From: CAZRGV01 sp964599655
GTDB taxonomy: Bacteria; Planctomycetota; Planctomycetia; Isosphaerales; Isosphaeraceae
DNA length: 56,995 nt
NCBI GenBank assembly: GCA_964599655.1
Contig: CAZRGV010000023.1
Location: 1-56,995 of the forward strand
Direction: 5' to 3'
Below, piece after piece: positions 32,923-40,925 of the stretch; position 1 is the first letter of the stretch; each line of letters opens with the position of its first letter. Position numbers and translations under genes: made by a program. Under the pieces are notes generated by a model. The model ran no database searches. It was not told the origin of the DNA and saw only the letters and a program-made list of their open reading frames with translations.

Positions 32923-34293
32923 ATGGGCGTCGTCCGAGGGCTTTGCGTTGGGTTCGTTTCGATTCTGGCCGCGTTCCCCGCGTTCGTCCTGGCGCATGAC
33001 ATCCCCAACGCCCGCGTCGACCGGGCGATTCAGGTCGACGTCCATCCGGGGCGAATCGAAATCGACTACGAGGTCAGCCTTTCGGAACTGACTCTGGCGC
33101 AGGACCTCCGCAACCTGATCGGCTCGCTACCGGGCTCCGATCGCCAGGCCCTCTTCGAGCGCTATGGCCAGGAAACCGGCCCTTTGAACGCGAAGGGGCT
33201 CTGGGTGTTCGTCGATGGGCGGGAGATCGCCCTGACCGAAACGGGATTCTCGCTCGCGGTCGAGGAACACCCGCGATTCACGTTCCACTTCGAGGCGTCG
33301 CTGCCGCCGCAAGGTCTTCTGAAAGTTCAAGATACAAACTACGCGGGGAGCGAGGGGACAAGCCGGCTCGCTCTCCGGTCTCATTCGGGGGTTTCCATCA
33401 AGGGCAACGACGGGCCGACGAACGTTCAGGACGTGCCCGTTCGACCGGTCTGGCAACTGAACGACGCCGAGGAGCGACGAACGAGGCAGATCGAGGTCAC
33501 CTTCGCCACATCGGCCGGTTCCGCGCCCGTCGCGTTACCCTCCGTCCCAAGCCGCGAGGAGCCTCCATCCACCGTCTCGATCGCTCCGGATCAGTCGCCA
33601 ACGCCAGTGAGGTCGAAGCCCACCAGTCTTTCCAGGCTGCTCGATCGGGCGGGCGGCCTGTCGATCTTCGGTCTCTGGCTGATCGCGCTCGGTCTGGGCG
33701 CGGCGCATGCCATCCAGCCAGGACATGGCAAGACCCTGGTGGCGTCGGCGGTCGTCGGAGAACGGGGCGGATGGCTTGCCGGTGTGGGGCTGGCCCTTGT
33801 GACCACGGCGGCCCACTTTGCCAGTGTTCTCCTGATTGCCGCCCTGATCTGGTTGACACATTCTCGACGCTACGAGTCGATCAACACAACGCTGGCGCAG
33901 GTCGCCGGCTTCGTGATCGCCACGGTGGGCCTCTGGAGGATCGGTCGGCACCTGGGCGGTTTCGGAGAGCACGAGGGGGATCAGGAACCAGCGACGATCG
34001 GGACCCGGGGGATTCTCGGCCTCGGCGTGGCGGGCGGCCTGGTTCCCTGCTGGGATGCCGTCGTGCTGGTGGTTCTCGCCGACCTGGCGGGAAAGCTCGC
34101 GCTGGGGCTGATTCTGCTGTCCGGGTTCAGCCTGGGGATGGCGGCCGTTCTCGTTGGCGTTGGCCTGGCCGCAGCCCGATTGCGGCGCATGGTGGTTGGT
34201 TTCGACCAGGAAGGACGCTGGGAGAGGCGTCTCGGTCTGGCCAGTGGGTTCGTTTTGTCGGCGATCGGACTTTCCCTGCTCCTTGGGTCATAA
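32923..34293 (+). CDS. NicO/RcnA-type metal exporter with N-terminal extracytoplasmic domain
   Basis: About 456 residues. After a signal peptide or first helix (about 2-24) comes an extracytoplasmic beta-rich domain of about 200 residues starting HDIPNARVDRAIQVDVHPG. A Pro/Ser linker leads to six or so membrane segments from about residue 245. The NicO signature HAIQPGHGKTLVASAVVGE is clear, followed by THFAS-like TTAAHFASVLLIAALIW and GLVPCWDAVVLVVLAD. NicO-type proteins export Ni2+ or Co2+; the metal here is unknown. The His-rich cytoplasmic loop of RcnA is missing. A GTG at 32872, adjacent to the receiver stop, is an alternative start 17 codons upstream. Confidence 0.82.
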   Translation: MGVVRGLCVGFVSILAAFPAFVLAHDIPNARVDRAIQVDVHPGRIEIDYEVSLSELTLAQDLRNLIGSLPGSDRQALFERYGQETGPLNAKGLWVFVDGREIALTETGFSLAVEEHPRFTFHFEASLPPQGLLKVQDTNYAGSEGTSRLALRSHSGVSIKGNDGPTNVQDVPVRPVWQLNDAEERRTRQIEVTFATSAGSAPVALPSVPSREEPPSTVSIAPDQSPTPVRSKPTSLSRLLDRAGGLSIFGLWLIALGLGAAHAIQPGHGKTLVASAVVGERGGWLAGVGLALVTTAAHFASVLLIAALIWLTHSRRYESINTTLAQVAGFVIATVGLWRIGRHLGGFGEHEGDQEPATIGTRGILGLGVAGGLVPCWDAVVLVVLADLAGKLALGLILLSGFSLGMAAVLVGVGLAAARLRRMVVGFDQEGRWERRLGLASGFVLSAIGLSLLLGS

Positions 34294-34439
34294 TGTCTTT
34301 ATTGTCAACGAGTTTCGTGCTGCGCGGTACGCCGAGGAAGGGACGATTGCTTCCCGCGACGCCCTGAACCGGGAAACTCGGGTACACTTGCTCTCTGGGG
34401 TTGTTCGGCTGTTGGGAGCCTGGGAGTCCTGCCTCGCTC

Positions 34440-35621
34440 ATGAGCGTCCGTTCGATCGAGCTGTTTCATGTGGCCGTTCCGTTGCGGAAACCGATTCGCC
34501 ACGCTTCCCACGAGCGGACGACCAGCGACAACCTGGTGGTTCGTGCCAATCTCGAGAGCGGGGAGGTTGGTTATGGCGAAGGGGTTCCTCGCGACTACGT
34601 GACGGGCGAGACGATCGAATCGACATTCGATGCTCTGGCGTCGATCGACGTGGCACGAGCCCTCGGGCAGCCGGACGACTATCGTTCCGTCGTGAGTCGG
34701 CTCGAGGAACTCGTTCTCCCTGAAACCCAATCGGATCCCAGGGGCATGGCCGGCAATGCCGCCCGTTGCGCCTTGGAGCTGGCGATTTTGGACGCCTTTG
34801 GGCAGAAGTTCGGAACGTCGCTCAGTGACGCCATTCGATCGAGCGACGTCGCGAGTCCGTTTCTGAACAAGGCGCCCTCGCCGGTTCGTTACAGTGGCGC
34901 GATCACGGCCGAGTCGGATCGGAAGGAACGCATCAGCGCCTGGAAGATGCGTCTCTATGGGTTCTCGCAGGTGAAGGTGAAGGTCGGCGTCGCCGGTCAA
35001 AACGATCCGAAACGCCTCGCGCGTCTGAGGCGCATCCTCGGCCGCCGCATGGACATCCGGCTCGACGCCAACGAAGCATGGCACGCCGACGAACTTCTTG
35101 AGCGGGTCGAACCGCTGCGGCCGTTCGGGCCAACCGCACTGGAGCAGCCGGTGCCCCACGCCGAGGTGGATCGCCTCGCCGAGCTGAGGCCCCGGGTCGG
35201 CGTGCCGATCATGCTCGACGAGTCCCTCTGCGGCTATCCCGACGCGGTGCGGGCCGTCGAGTCGGGCACGGCCGACCTGCTGAATGTGCGGCTCTCGAAG
35301 TGCGGAGGCCTTCTGCCGAGTCTTCGTATCGTGGGCCTCGCGTTTCGCTCCGGGCTCGGCGTGCAACTCGGTTGCCACCCCGGTGAAACGGGACTACTGT
35401 CAGCGGCGGGTCGGCACTTCGCAAGCCAGGTTTCTGGATTACGTTACGTCGAGGGATCGTACGACCGTCATGTCCTGGCCGAGAACTTGATCGAAGGGGA
35501 TATCACCTTTGGTTACGGTGGTCGGGCGAGGCCGCTCGACGGACCGGGGTTGGGTGTGCGAGTGAATCGGGAGTCGCTGGAGCGGTTGACCGTCAAGCGC
35601 CAGGACCTTCGCTATGACTGA
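34440..35621 (+). CDS. Enolase-superfamily racemase/epimerase or cycloisomerase (MLE subgroup)
   Basis: 393 residues. The capping domain (1-130) leads to a (beta/alpha)7 barrel. Catalytic elements of the muconate-lactonizing subgroup are present: QVKVKVG (the Lys-x-Lys base), IRLDANEAW (first metal Asp), ALEQPVP (Glu), IMLDESLCG (Asp-Glu) and NVRLSKCGG (the opposite Lys). This fits dipeptide epimerases, muconate cycloisomerase or o-succinylbenzoate synthase; the sequence does not settle which. The ATG at 34440 sits where the capping domain starts (SIELFHVAVPL). It overlaps the hydrolase gene downstream by eight bases, so the two probably act in one pathway. Confidence 0.83.
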   Translation: MSVRSIELFHVAVPLRKPIRHASHERTTSDNLVVRANLESGEVGYGEGVPRDYVTGETIESTFDALASIDVARALGQPDDYRSVVSRLEELVLPETQSDPRGMAGNAARCALELAILDAFGQKFGTSLSDAIRSSDVASPFLNKAPSPVRYSGAITAESDRKERISAWKMRLYGFSQVKVKVGVAGQNDPKRLARLRRILGRRMDIRLDANEAWHADELLERVEPLRPFGPTALEQPVPHAEVDRLAELRPRVGVPIMLDESLCGYPDAVRAVESGTADLLNVRLSKCGGLLPSLRIVGLAFRSGLGVQLGCHPGETGLLSAAGRHFASQVSGLRYVEGSYDRHVLAENLIEGDITFGYGGRARPLDGPGLGVRVNRESLERLTVKRQDLRYD

Positions 35622-36471
35622 GCCGCAAATCCGCTCGTTCCTCACGTCCGACGATTATCCGATTCACGTCACCGTCTGGCCGACGGGCCAACCGGCCAGG
35701 GGACGGCTGGTCATTCTGCACGGGGTTCAGAGCCACGGCGGCTGGTATCATCGACTGGGGCGGACCCTCGCGGAAGCGGGCTTCGAAACGCACTTTCCCG
35801 ACCGCCGAGGTTCGGGCGCGAATCGACGAGAGCGGGGACATTCTCCCTCGCCGGGACGACTCATCGACGACCTGGCCGAATACCTCCAGGCGCTTCGAGT
35901 CGCCCCGGACCCTTCGCCGATCGGCCTGGCGGGGATCAGCTGGGGCGGAAAGCTCGCGGTCATTGCCGCGGGCCGCCACGCCGACAAGGTCGATGCGCTG
36001 GCCTTGATCTGTCCTGGATTGCATCCCAGGGTCGATGTTTCGCTGCTCGAACGCGCTGGCATTGCCTGGGCACTCTTCACCGGGCAAGCGGCAAAGAAGA
36101 CGTTCTCCATTCCCCTGAACGATCCGGCGCTATTTACGGCCAGTCCGGAAGGGCAGGCGTTCATTGCCTCGGATCCACTCAGCCTGCGCGTGGCCACGGC
36201 TGGGCTGATGGCGTCGAGCGCCTGGATCGATCGTTGGGTCGCGCGGATTCCTCCGCAGGTGCGACAACCGGCCCTCCTCATGCTCGCCGGACAAGATCGA
36301 ATTGTCGATAACGCGAAGACACGCCAGTACTTCGAACGTCTGGCCAGCACCTCGCGCCAGGTGATCGAGTATCCGGAAGGGCATCACACACTGGAATTCG
36401 AGCCTGATCCAAGCCGCTACGCGCTCGACCTGGCGGCCTGGCTCAACGCGAACCTGCCTTGTCGCGGTTGA
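35614..36471 (+). CDS. Alpha/beta hydrolase, monoacylglycerol-lipase-like
   Basis: 285 residues, no signal peptide. The catalytic triad is visible: GLAGISWGGKLA (Ser in GxSxG), LAGQDRIVDN (Asp) and YPEGHHTLEFE (His). The oxyanion strand is VILHGVQSHGGWYH, and THFPDRRGSGANRRERGH follows, as in serine aminopeptidase S33/monoglyceride-lipase-type hydrolases. Start ATG at 35614 lies inside the last codons of the enolase-family gene, giving coupled translation. Substrate is unknown; esters or peptide-like amides are both possible given the partner. Confidence 0.85.
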   Translation: MTEPQIRSFLTSDDYPIHVTVWPTGQPARGRLVILHGVQSHGGWYHRLGRTLAEAGFETHFPDRRGSGANRRERGHSPSPGRLIDDLAEYLQALRVAPDPSPIGLAGISWGGKLAVIAAGRHADKVDALALICPGLHPRVDVSLLERAGIAWALFTGQAAKKTFSIPLNDPALFTASPEGQAFIASDPLSLRVATAGLMASSAWIDRWVARIPPQVRQPALLMLAGQDRIVDNAKTRQYFERLASTSRQVIEYPEGHHTLEFEPDPSRYALDLAAWLNANLPCRG

Positions 36472-36774
36472 GCCAGTCGTTGATTCTCGGATCGGACGGG
36501 CCGACCGATGCCTTGACGTCCTCCGTCCTCCCGCCGAATCATGGAATGTGCCCTTCGTGACGCTCCGTTCCGACGCGAACGTCGCGGGGGCGACCGGTGT
36601 CGTTCCTTCGGGAGCGGCCCGGTAGGCGAGTCGTGTCTCCGATCTCTGGAACCGGGTTTCGACCGATTCGCGCTCGATTTTCTCCTCCGTTCGGAGAGGA
36701 TGCGTTTCATTTCGCTCGTGGTCAGGGCGCTCGACGGTTGCCCCGGTTCCCTTCGTCTTGGGAGTCAAGTCATC
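36472..36774. other. 303-base region before the small basic protein
   Basis: The frame of the small gene stays open upstream to 36541, but the extension is Arg/Cys/Ser-rich and lacks any family feature. No terminator, promoter or RNA was recognised with confidence. Confidence 0.4.
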
Positions 36775-37011
36775 ATGGACCAGGACAAACGCGAACGCCG
36801 GATCCTCAAGCGCGAGATCAAGCGGGCCGGACACAAATATCGGCGACAACGGGTCAAACGGCTTCTTTCGGAATGCCCCGAGGAAGCGCCCTTTGTCGAG
36901 GACGACTTTGGTCCCTTCCGTTCGGTCGAGTGGAACGGCATGGATCGAGACGCGACCCGCATTCGTCCCTCACGCCCGCTGGGAAATAACGCGATCGATT
37001 CCCGGAACTGA
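36775..37011 (+). CDS. Small basic protein of unknown function
   Basis: 78 residues. The first 40 are strongly basic and helical (RERRILKREIKRAGHKYRRQ), the rest is acidic then mixed (SECPEEAPFVEDDFGPFRS). Such charge layout suggests nucleic-acid or ribosome contact, but no family is recognised. The ATG at 36775 has GGGAG at 36760-36764, ten bases away. The hairpin at 37033-37065 probably ends the transcript. Confidence 0.65.
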   Translation: MDQDKRERRILKREIKRAGHKYRRQRVKRLLSECPEEAPFVEDDFGPFRSVEWNGMDRDATRIRPSRPLGNNAIDSRN

Positions 37012-37032
37012 TCGGATTCGAGAGAAAACGAG

Positions 37033-37065
37033 ACGCCCTGGGGCTCTCCTCGAGCGCCAGGGCGT
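37033..37065. terminator. Bidirectional hairpin between convergent genes
   Basis: ACGCCCTGG (37033-37041) pairs exactly with CCAGGGCGT (37057-37065), and an inner GCTC/GAGC stem adds four pairs. It lies 22 bases after the small basic protein and 42 bases before the end of the minus-strand gene, so it can serve both. There is no clear T-tract on either side. Confidence 0.6.
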
Positions 37066-37106
37066 TGCTGTTGACGGAACCGGGCCGGGAAAGCCGGCGA
37101 CGCGAC

Positions 37107-37865
37107 TCAAGGCGCGGTGGCCGTGCGGATGAACGAAGAACTTCCCCCGCCCAGTCCCGAGATTGGGACCGGCTTCTTGTCCTTCGAGGAGTGTCGAGCG
37201 CTCGACGTGCGGGACGCGGTGACATCCGGCTCGGAATTCACCGGTGCGGGAGCCGTTTGGGTAAGGCTGCGAGTAGACGTGCTCTCGCTCAAGGTGATCA
37301 TTTGCCCCTCGGAACTGACTCCCAACCCACCCCGGATCTGGCCTTCGACGTCGCTGAAGCTCAGTCGGGCCGAACCATCGGGCTTGACGCCGATTGAGGC
37401 GCCCCCGAGGCCATGGTTCAAGGCAAGTCCCGAGTCGCCGCCCGGCCAGTGATACAGGCCGGTCGCGATTCCAGAATCCCCATCCAGCAAGCTCAGGCTC
37501 GACGCCCCCGTCGACGCGGAGGACATCGCCAGGTGAAGTCGCGGGCCGTTGTAGAATTCGAGCGACGAGGAGTGATCGGGGGTCGATCGAAGCAGGACCT
37601 GATCTCCACCTCGCTCATCCAGCAAGGCCAGAGCGGGCTGACCGTCGGGGCGAACGCTCAGCACGGCCCGCGTGTGCCCCTGCGAATCCTTGACGACGAA
37701 CCGCTCGGCCTCGATCTGTTTGGGGGCTCGGAACAGGTTCGTGCCAACGATGGCCAGGACAGCCGACCCCAGCACAAGCGTGGCCCCCACCCGCTTCAAC
37801 AGGTGATTCTCGCGCTCGAGGGTCTCGAGTCGCTTGGCCAAGGCTTCGACGGTGGGCGTCTCCAT
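37107..37865 (-). CDS. Single-pass membrane protein with N-terminal coiled coil
   Basis: 252 residues. A short coiled coil (about 6-24, ALAKRLETLERENHLLKR) precedes one membrane helix (about 28-45, LVLGSAVLAIVGTNLF). The exported part has beta repeats starting ERFVVKDSQGHTRAVLSV and recurring as short Gly/Asp turns (LSLLDGDSGIATGLY, GVKPDGSARLSFSD), then a Ser/Thr-rich tail. The pattern of repeated DxxGxxR strands is common in bacterial envelope proteins of unknown role. The ATG at 37865 has GGAGAG upstream; the longer frame to 38030 is not needed. Confidence 0.72.
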   Translation of the reverse strand: METPTVEALAKRLETLERENHLLKRVGATLVLGSAVLAIVGTNLFRAPKQIEAERFVVKDSQGHTRAVLSVRPDGQPALALLDERGGDQVLLRSTPDHSSSLEFYNGPRLHLAMSSASTGASSLSLLDGDSGIATGLYHWPGGDSGLALNHGLGGASIGVKPDGSARLSFSDVEGQIRGGLGVSSEGQMITLSESTSTRSLTQTAPAPVNSEPDVTASRTSSARHSSKDKKPVPISGLGGGSSSFIRTATAP

Positions 37866-38035
37866 TCCACTCTCCGAATGACAGAATTCCTCGCGACCGC
37901 CACGAGATATGAACGGTCGTCTCGCCGAAGTTATTCGTTCGGTCTCCTGGACTATTGGCCCCAAAACCGTCGAGATCGTGCCGCGGTCTTTGCAAAAAAA
38001 TAGTCGAATTTTCCTCGAGGAGACCGACATCCATG

Positions 38036-39547
38036 CTAGGGCCGGATTCCGATCCCCGAACCGATCACGAAAGGTTTTGAACCCTGGAATTCGCGGTCTG
38101 CGTCGTTCTCGGCGGGCTTGTTGGCGTGGGTTTTCTCGGACTTGCGGGCGCGAAACGCCTCGGCGAGGAGGTGGGCGGTGAGATCCTCGGTGGGAAAACC
38201 CTCGACAATCGCGACATCCGCTCCTCGCCTCTCCACGGCGAAGACCGAGCCGTCGGAAGTCCGTCGAAGCGAATCGACATCATTCTCAGGATTGATGGCA
38301 TCTTTTGAGAGTTTGTTCGTTTGAAAGCGGATATAGCTTCGCGCGAACTCTCGGGCTTCGTCCTCCGAATCCCAGGTGGTCAGCCAGACGAGTCCGAGGC
38401 GGCCTTTGGGGCCCTCGAAGACCACGTAACGATCGCCGTCCCAGCCGGCCGCAGCGCTCGTTCCGTTGTGATTCCGAAGCAGAACCGAGGTTTGTAACTC
38501 TCCGACCGTGTCGCGATCGACTTCGTTCCAGTCGGCGCCGGGGTCGAGCGGACCGAACTCGATAGCCATCGGAGGGTCGGGCGATCCCTGGTACTTCTCG
38601 GGATGGAGAATCTGCTCGGTTGAGAGGGGTGGGGCAAGGTAGGCCTTGTCGAGTTCTTGCCAGCCCCCCTTGTTGGTCAAGTGGGCGCAGAAAACGAGGC
38701 CGCGAAGGTAAGGAAAGAGCATCGACTCGGCAATGACCGGAGGTGCCTTTCGCAGGGCATCACCGCTGGAGAACCGAAGCAGCGGCATCAGGAAGCTGAA
38801 GATCCGCCCCAATCGATCGGCGGGGAGCTCAGCGGTTTCCCGACCGTTCCAGTCCTCGAGCTGGGCGCCGATCATCACGAGGGTGGCTTCCCCTTCGATC
38901 AGCGCGGTGAGGGCCAGCTCGCGGTCGCCGTCCTTGTGGACCGACTTGAGCATGGCGTCGAGGCCGAAGTGCTGGTCGGCCAAGGCGTGCGTCAGCTCGT
39001 GGGCGATGACGGTCTTGCTCTGGTCCTTGTCAAATCCGCTGGTTTTTCCCAGGAGCCGTTCGAGCAGACCGGGCGCGCGGCCGCCCTCGTCCTCCTTGAT
39101 CAGATGCATCGTCTTGGTTCGAGGATCGTAGAACGCGCCGATTTCCTCGGTATAAACCTGGACAATCGTTTCCTGGTAGTTCATATCCTTGGGAATGAAT
39201 CCGAAGGCCTTCAGCGCCAGTTCTTCCCCGCGTGCCTCCTCGGGTGTCTGCTCCTCCTCAATTTCCTTGATGAGCACGTTTCGAAGCTCTTTTCGTTCGG
39301 TCACGTCGCGCTTGACGGGGTGCTTGAAATTCAGGCGGCGGATACCGGGAAGCAGGGTCTCCATGGCTTCCTGGTAGCGGATCTCGGCCTCCGTGGTCTT
39401 TCCCTGGTTGGCCAGCGCGTCCCCCTCCGAGAGCAAGCGTTTTCCGGCCGGGATCGCGGACTTTGGAGGATCGGCGGCAAGCGCGAGCAGGGCGGGAGCA
39501 ACGCTCAAGGTCAGGCCCAGACACCACACCGTAGTCAAAGATCGCAT
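38036..39547 (-). CDS. Secreted HExxH zinc metalloprotease-like protein
   Basis: 503 residues. Signal peptide at 1-25 (TVWCLGLTLSVAPALLALAA). A TPR-like segment (about 36-75) leads to the protease core: GAFYDPRTKTMHL, then SKTVIAHELTHALADQHF at about 165 with the HExxH zinc site, and LIEGEATLVMIGAQ about 35 residues later carrying a downstream Glu ligand. This Glu-zincin-like layout is seen in planctomycete secreted peptidases. The C-terminal 150 residues (DRYVVFEGPKGRLGLVW, EAREFARSYIRFQ) are of unknown fold. The ATG at 39547 is set by the signal peptide. Confidence 0.8.
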   Translation of the reverse strand: MRSLTTVWCLGLTLSVAPALLALAADPPKSAIPAGKRLLSEGDALANQGKTTEAEIRYQEAMETLLPGIRRLNFKHPVKRDVTERKELRNVLIKEIEEEQTPEEARGEELALKAFGFIPKDMNYQETIVQVYTEEIGAFYDPRTKTMHLIKEDEGGRAPGLLERLLGKTSGFDKDQSKTVIAHELTHALADQHFGLDAMLKSVHKDGDRELALTALIEGEATLVMIGAQLEDWNGRETAELPADRLGRIFSFLMPLLRFSSGDALRKAPPVIAESMLFPYLRGLVFCAHLTNKGGWQELDKAYLAPPLSTEQILHPEKYQGSPDPPMAIEFGPLDPGADWNEVDRDTVGELQTSVLLRNHNGTSAAAGWDGDRYVVFEGPKGRLGLVWLTTWDSEDEAREFARSYIRFQTNKLSKDAINPENDVDSLRRTSDGSVFAVERRGADVAIVEGFPTEDLTAHLLAEAFRARKSEKTHANKPAENDADREFQGSKPFVIGSGIGIRP

Positions 39548-39620
39548 GTTCCTAGCCTCGGAGATCTCTGTGCTCAATCTTTCGTGCATGCCGCTGGATC
39601 GTTGATCGGGGAGGGACTCG

Positions 39621-40877
39621 TCAGGGGGCGTTGGCCTTGAGAGAAGCTGGTTCCACGTTTGTGGTTGTGAGCGGTACAGCCAGGAGTTCGAGGGCCGCCC
39701 GGTAGAACGCGTCGTCTTCCGTTCTGGGGCCGTTGCGCGCGGCGCGGTTCTCGAAATGAATGCGTTCGAGATCCTCGAGAATGGCCGATTCCGCGATGCC
39801 GAGCGACCGCAAGCGATCGACCCAGGCGAGGCGCAGGGTTCGCGAGCTTGAGAGGCTCCGAGCACGGTACTCCTGGTCGCGGCCAAGGAGGCCGGCGTTG
39901 GCCGCGTGACGGTCGCAGAGCTGTCGGATCAAGGGGCCCGACCGCCGTCCTCGAGTCTGGACGATCTCTCGCAGCTGCTTGAGGAATTCCACGCGTTCGC
40001 GATCCGCCGCGAGACGTTGTTGCCGAAACCGCTCCTCCTCGCGACGGCGGGCTTCGATCTCGTCCTGGCGTTGCAATTCGGGTTTCAAGGCTTCGAGCCG
40101 CTCACGTTCGACGCGCTTGGCCTCGGCTTCGCGTTCGATGTCGTTCCAGACCTTTTTGGGATCGACCTTGGCCAACTCGGCCGGGGCTCGTTCCGGAGGC
40201 GGGAGGCTCGGCGTAACGGCCGCGATTTCTTCAGGCGGAAGCAAGGGGGCGTAGAGGTCGCCGCCGGGTCGGCTCGGCCGATCGGGCCGCTCGACGGGGG
40301 TTGGGTGGTTCGCGAGTTCCCAGAGCGCCTCCGGTGTGAGCAAGCGAGGTTTCGATGGATCGTTCTCCGGCGAGGGCGGATGGGGCGGCCAGACCCGGAC
40401 GTCCGCGACCGTCGGCGTCGCCGCGGCGGGCGTGCGTTTCGGTTCTTCGGGTGCGGGGGTATCTCGGTCGTCCCGAGGAGGCTCGGCCGGCGGTTGCGAG
40501 GGATTGGGCTCGACGGAGAACGACCGAAGCGGCCTGGGAGGTGGAGGCGCCTCGTCCTCGGACGCGGCCGGGCGAGGCGGATCGGTTTTCGGTGTGACGC
40601 CCGCGCGAAGACCTCGCCAGTCCGGGGTGTGAACCCGGTAGGAGAGGATCGCGCTGGCGGCCAGCAAGATCAAGGCGGGTGGGATCAGGGTCGCGGACCA
40701 GGATCTCGGTCGATATTGCACGACGACCAGAGGGGCCTTCGACGAGGACTCGGGTGTTTCGGGAACCACGACGGGTGCGGGGACGCCGATGGATGTCACG
40801 AGCTCGGCCGGAACGTTGGAATTCTCGTCGGAAGCTGGCTTTGGGTCGAGTTCGGGGAAATCCTCGTCGGCGATCAT
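39621..40877 (-). CDS. Membrane protein with Pro-rich segment and long coiled coil
   Basis: 418 residues. An acidic N-terminus of about 57 residues precedes a single membrane helix (about 60-80, ATLIPPALILLAASAIL). A Pro/Glu-rich stretch of 150 residues follows, then a charged helix of about 85 residues (about 235-320, IEREAEAKRVERERLEALK) likely to be a coiled coil. The final domain is compact. This is the architecture of a cell-envelope spanning or tethering protein. No family recognised. It ends 73 bases before the metalloprotease gene on the same strand and starts 48 bases after fumC ends. Confidence 0.7.
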   Translation of the reverse strand: MIADEDFPELDPKPASDENSNVPAELVTSIGVPAPVVVPETPESSSKAPLVVVQYRPRSWSATLIPPALILLAASAILSYRVHTPDWRGLRAGVTPKTDPPRPAASEDEAPPPPRPLRSFSVEPNPSQPPAEPPRDDRDTPAPEEPKRTPAAATPTVADVRVWPPHPPSPENDPSKPRLLTPEALWELANHPTPVERPDRPSRPGGDLYAPLLPPEEIAAVTPSLPPPERAPAELAKVDPKKVWNDIEREAEAKRVERERLEALKPELQRQDEIEARRREEERFRQQRLAADRERVEFLKQLREIVQTRGRRSGPLIRQLCDRHAANAGLLGRDQEYRARSLSSSRTLRLAWVDRLRSLGIAESAILEDLERIHFENRAARNGPRTEDDAFYRAALELLAVPLTTTNVEPASLKANAP

Positions 40878-40925
40878 GACTGGCTCCTCCGGTCGTCGTC
40901 CGGGAGTGACGGCCCGTTTGGGGCC

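Noticed and set aside
37981..38035. T7-run on the minus strand after the metalloprotease gene, with a TCCTCGAGGA palindrome, as an intrinsic terminator
   Set aside because: The palindrome has no loop and is separated from the T-run by ten bases, so it does not fit the usual geometry.
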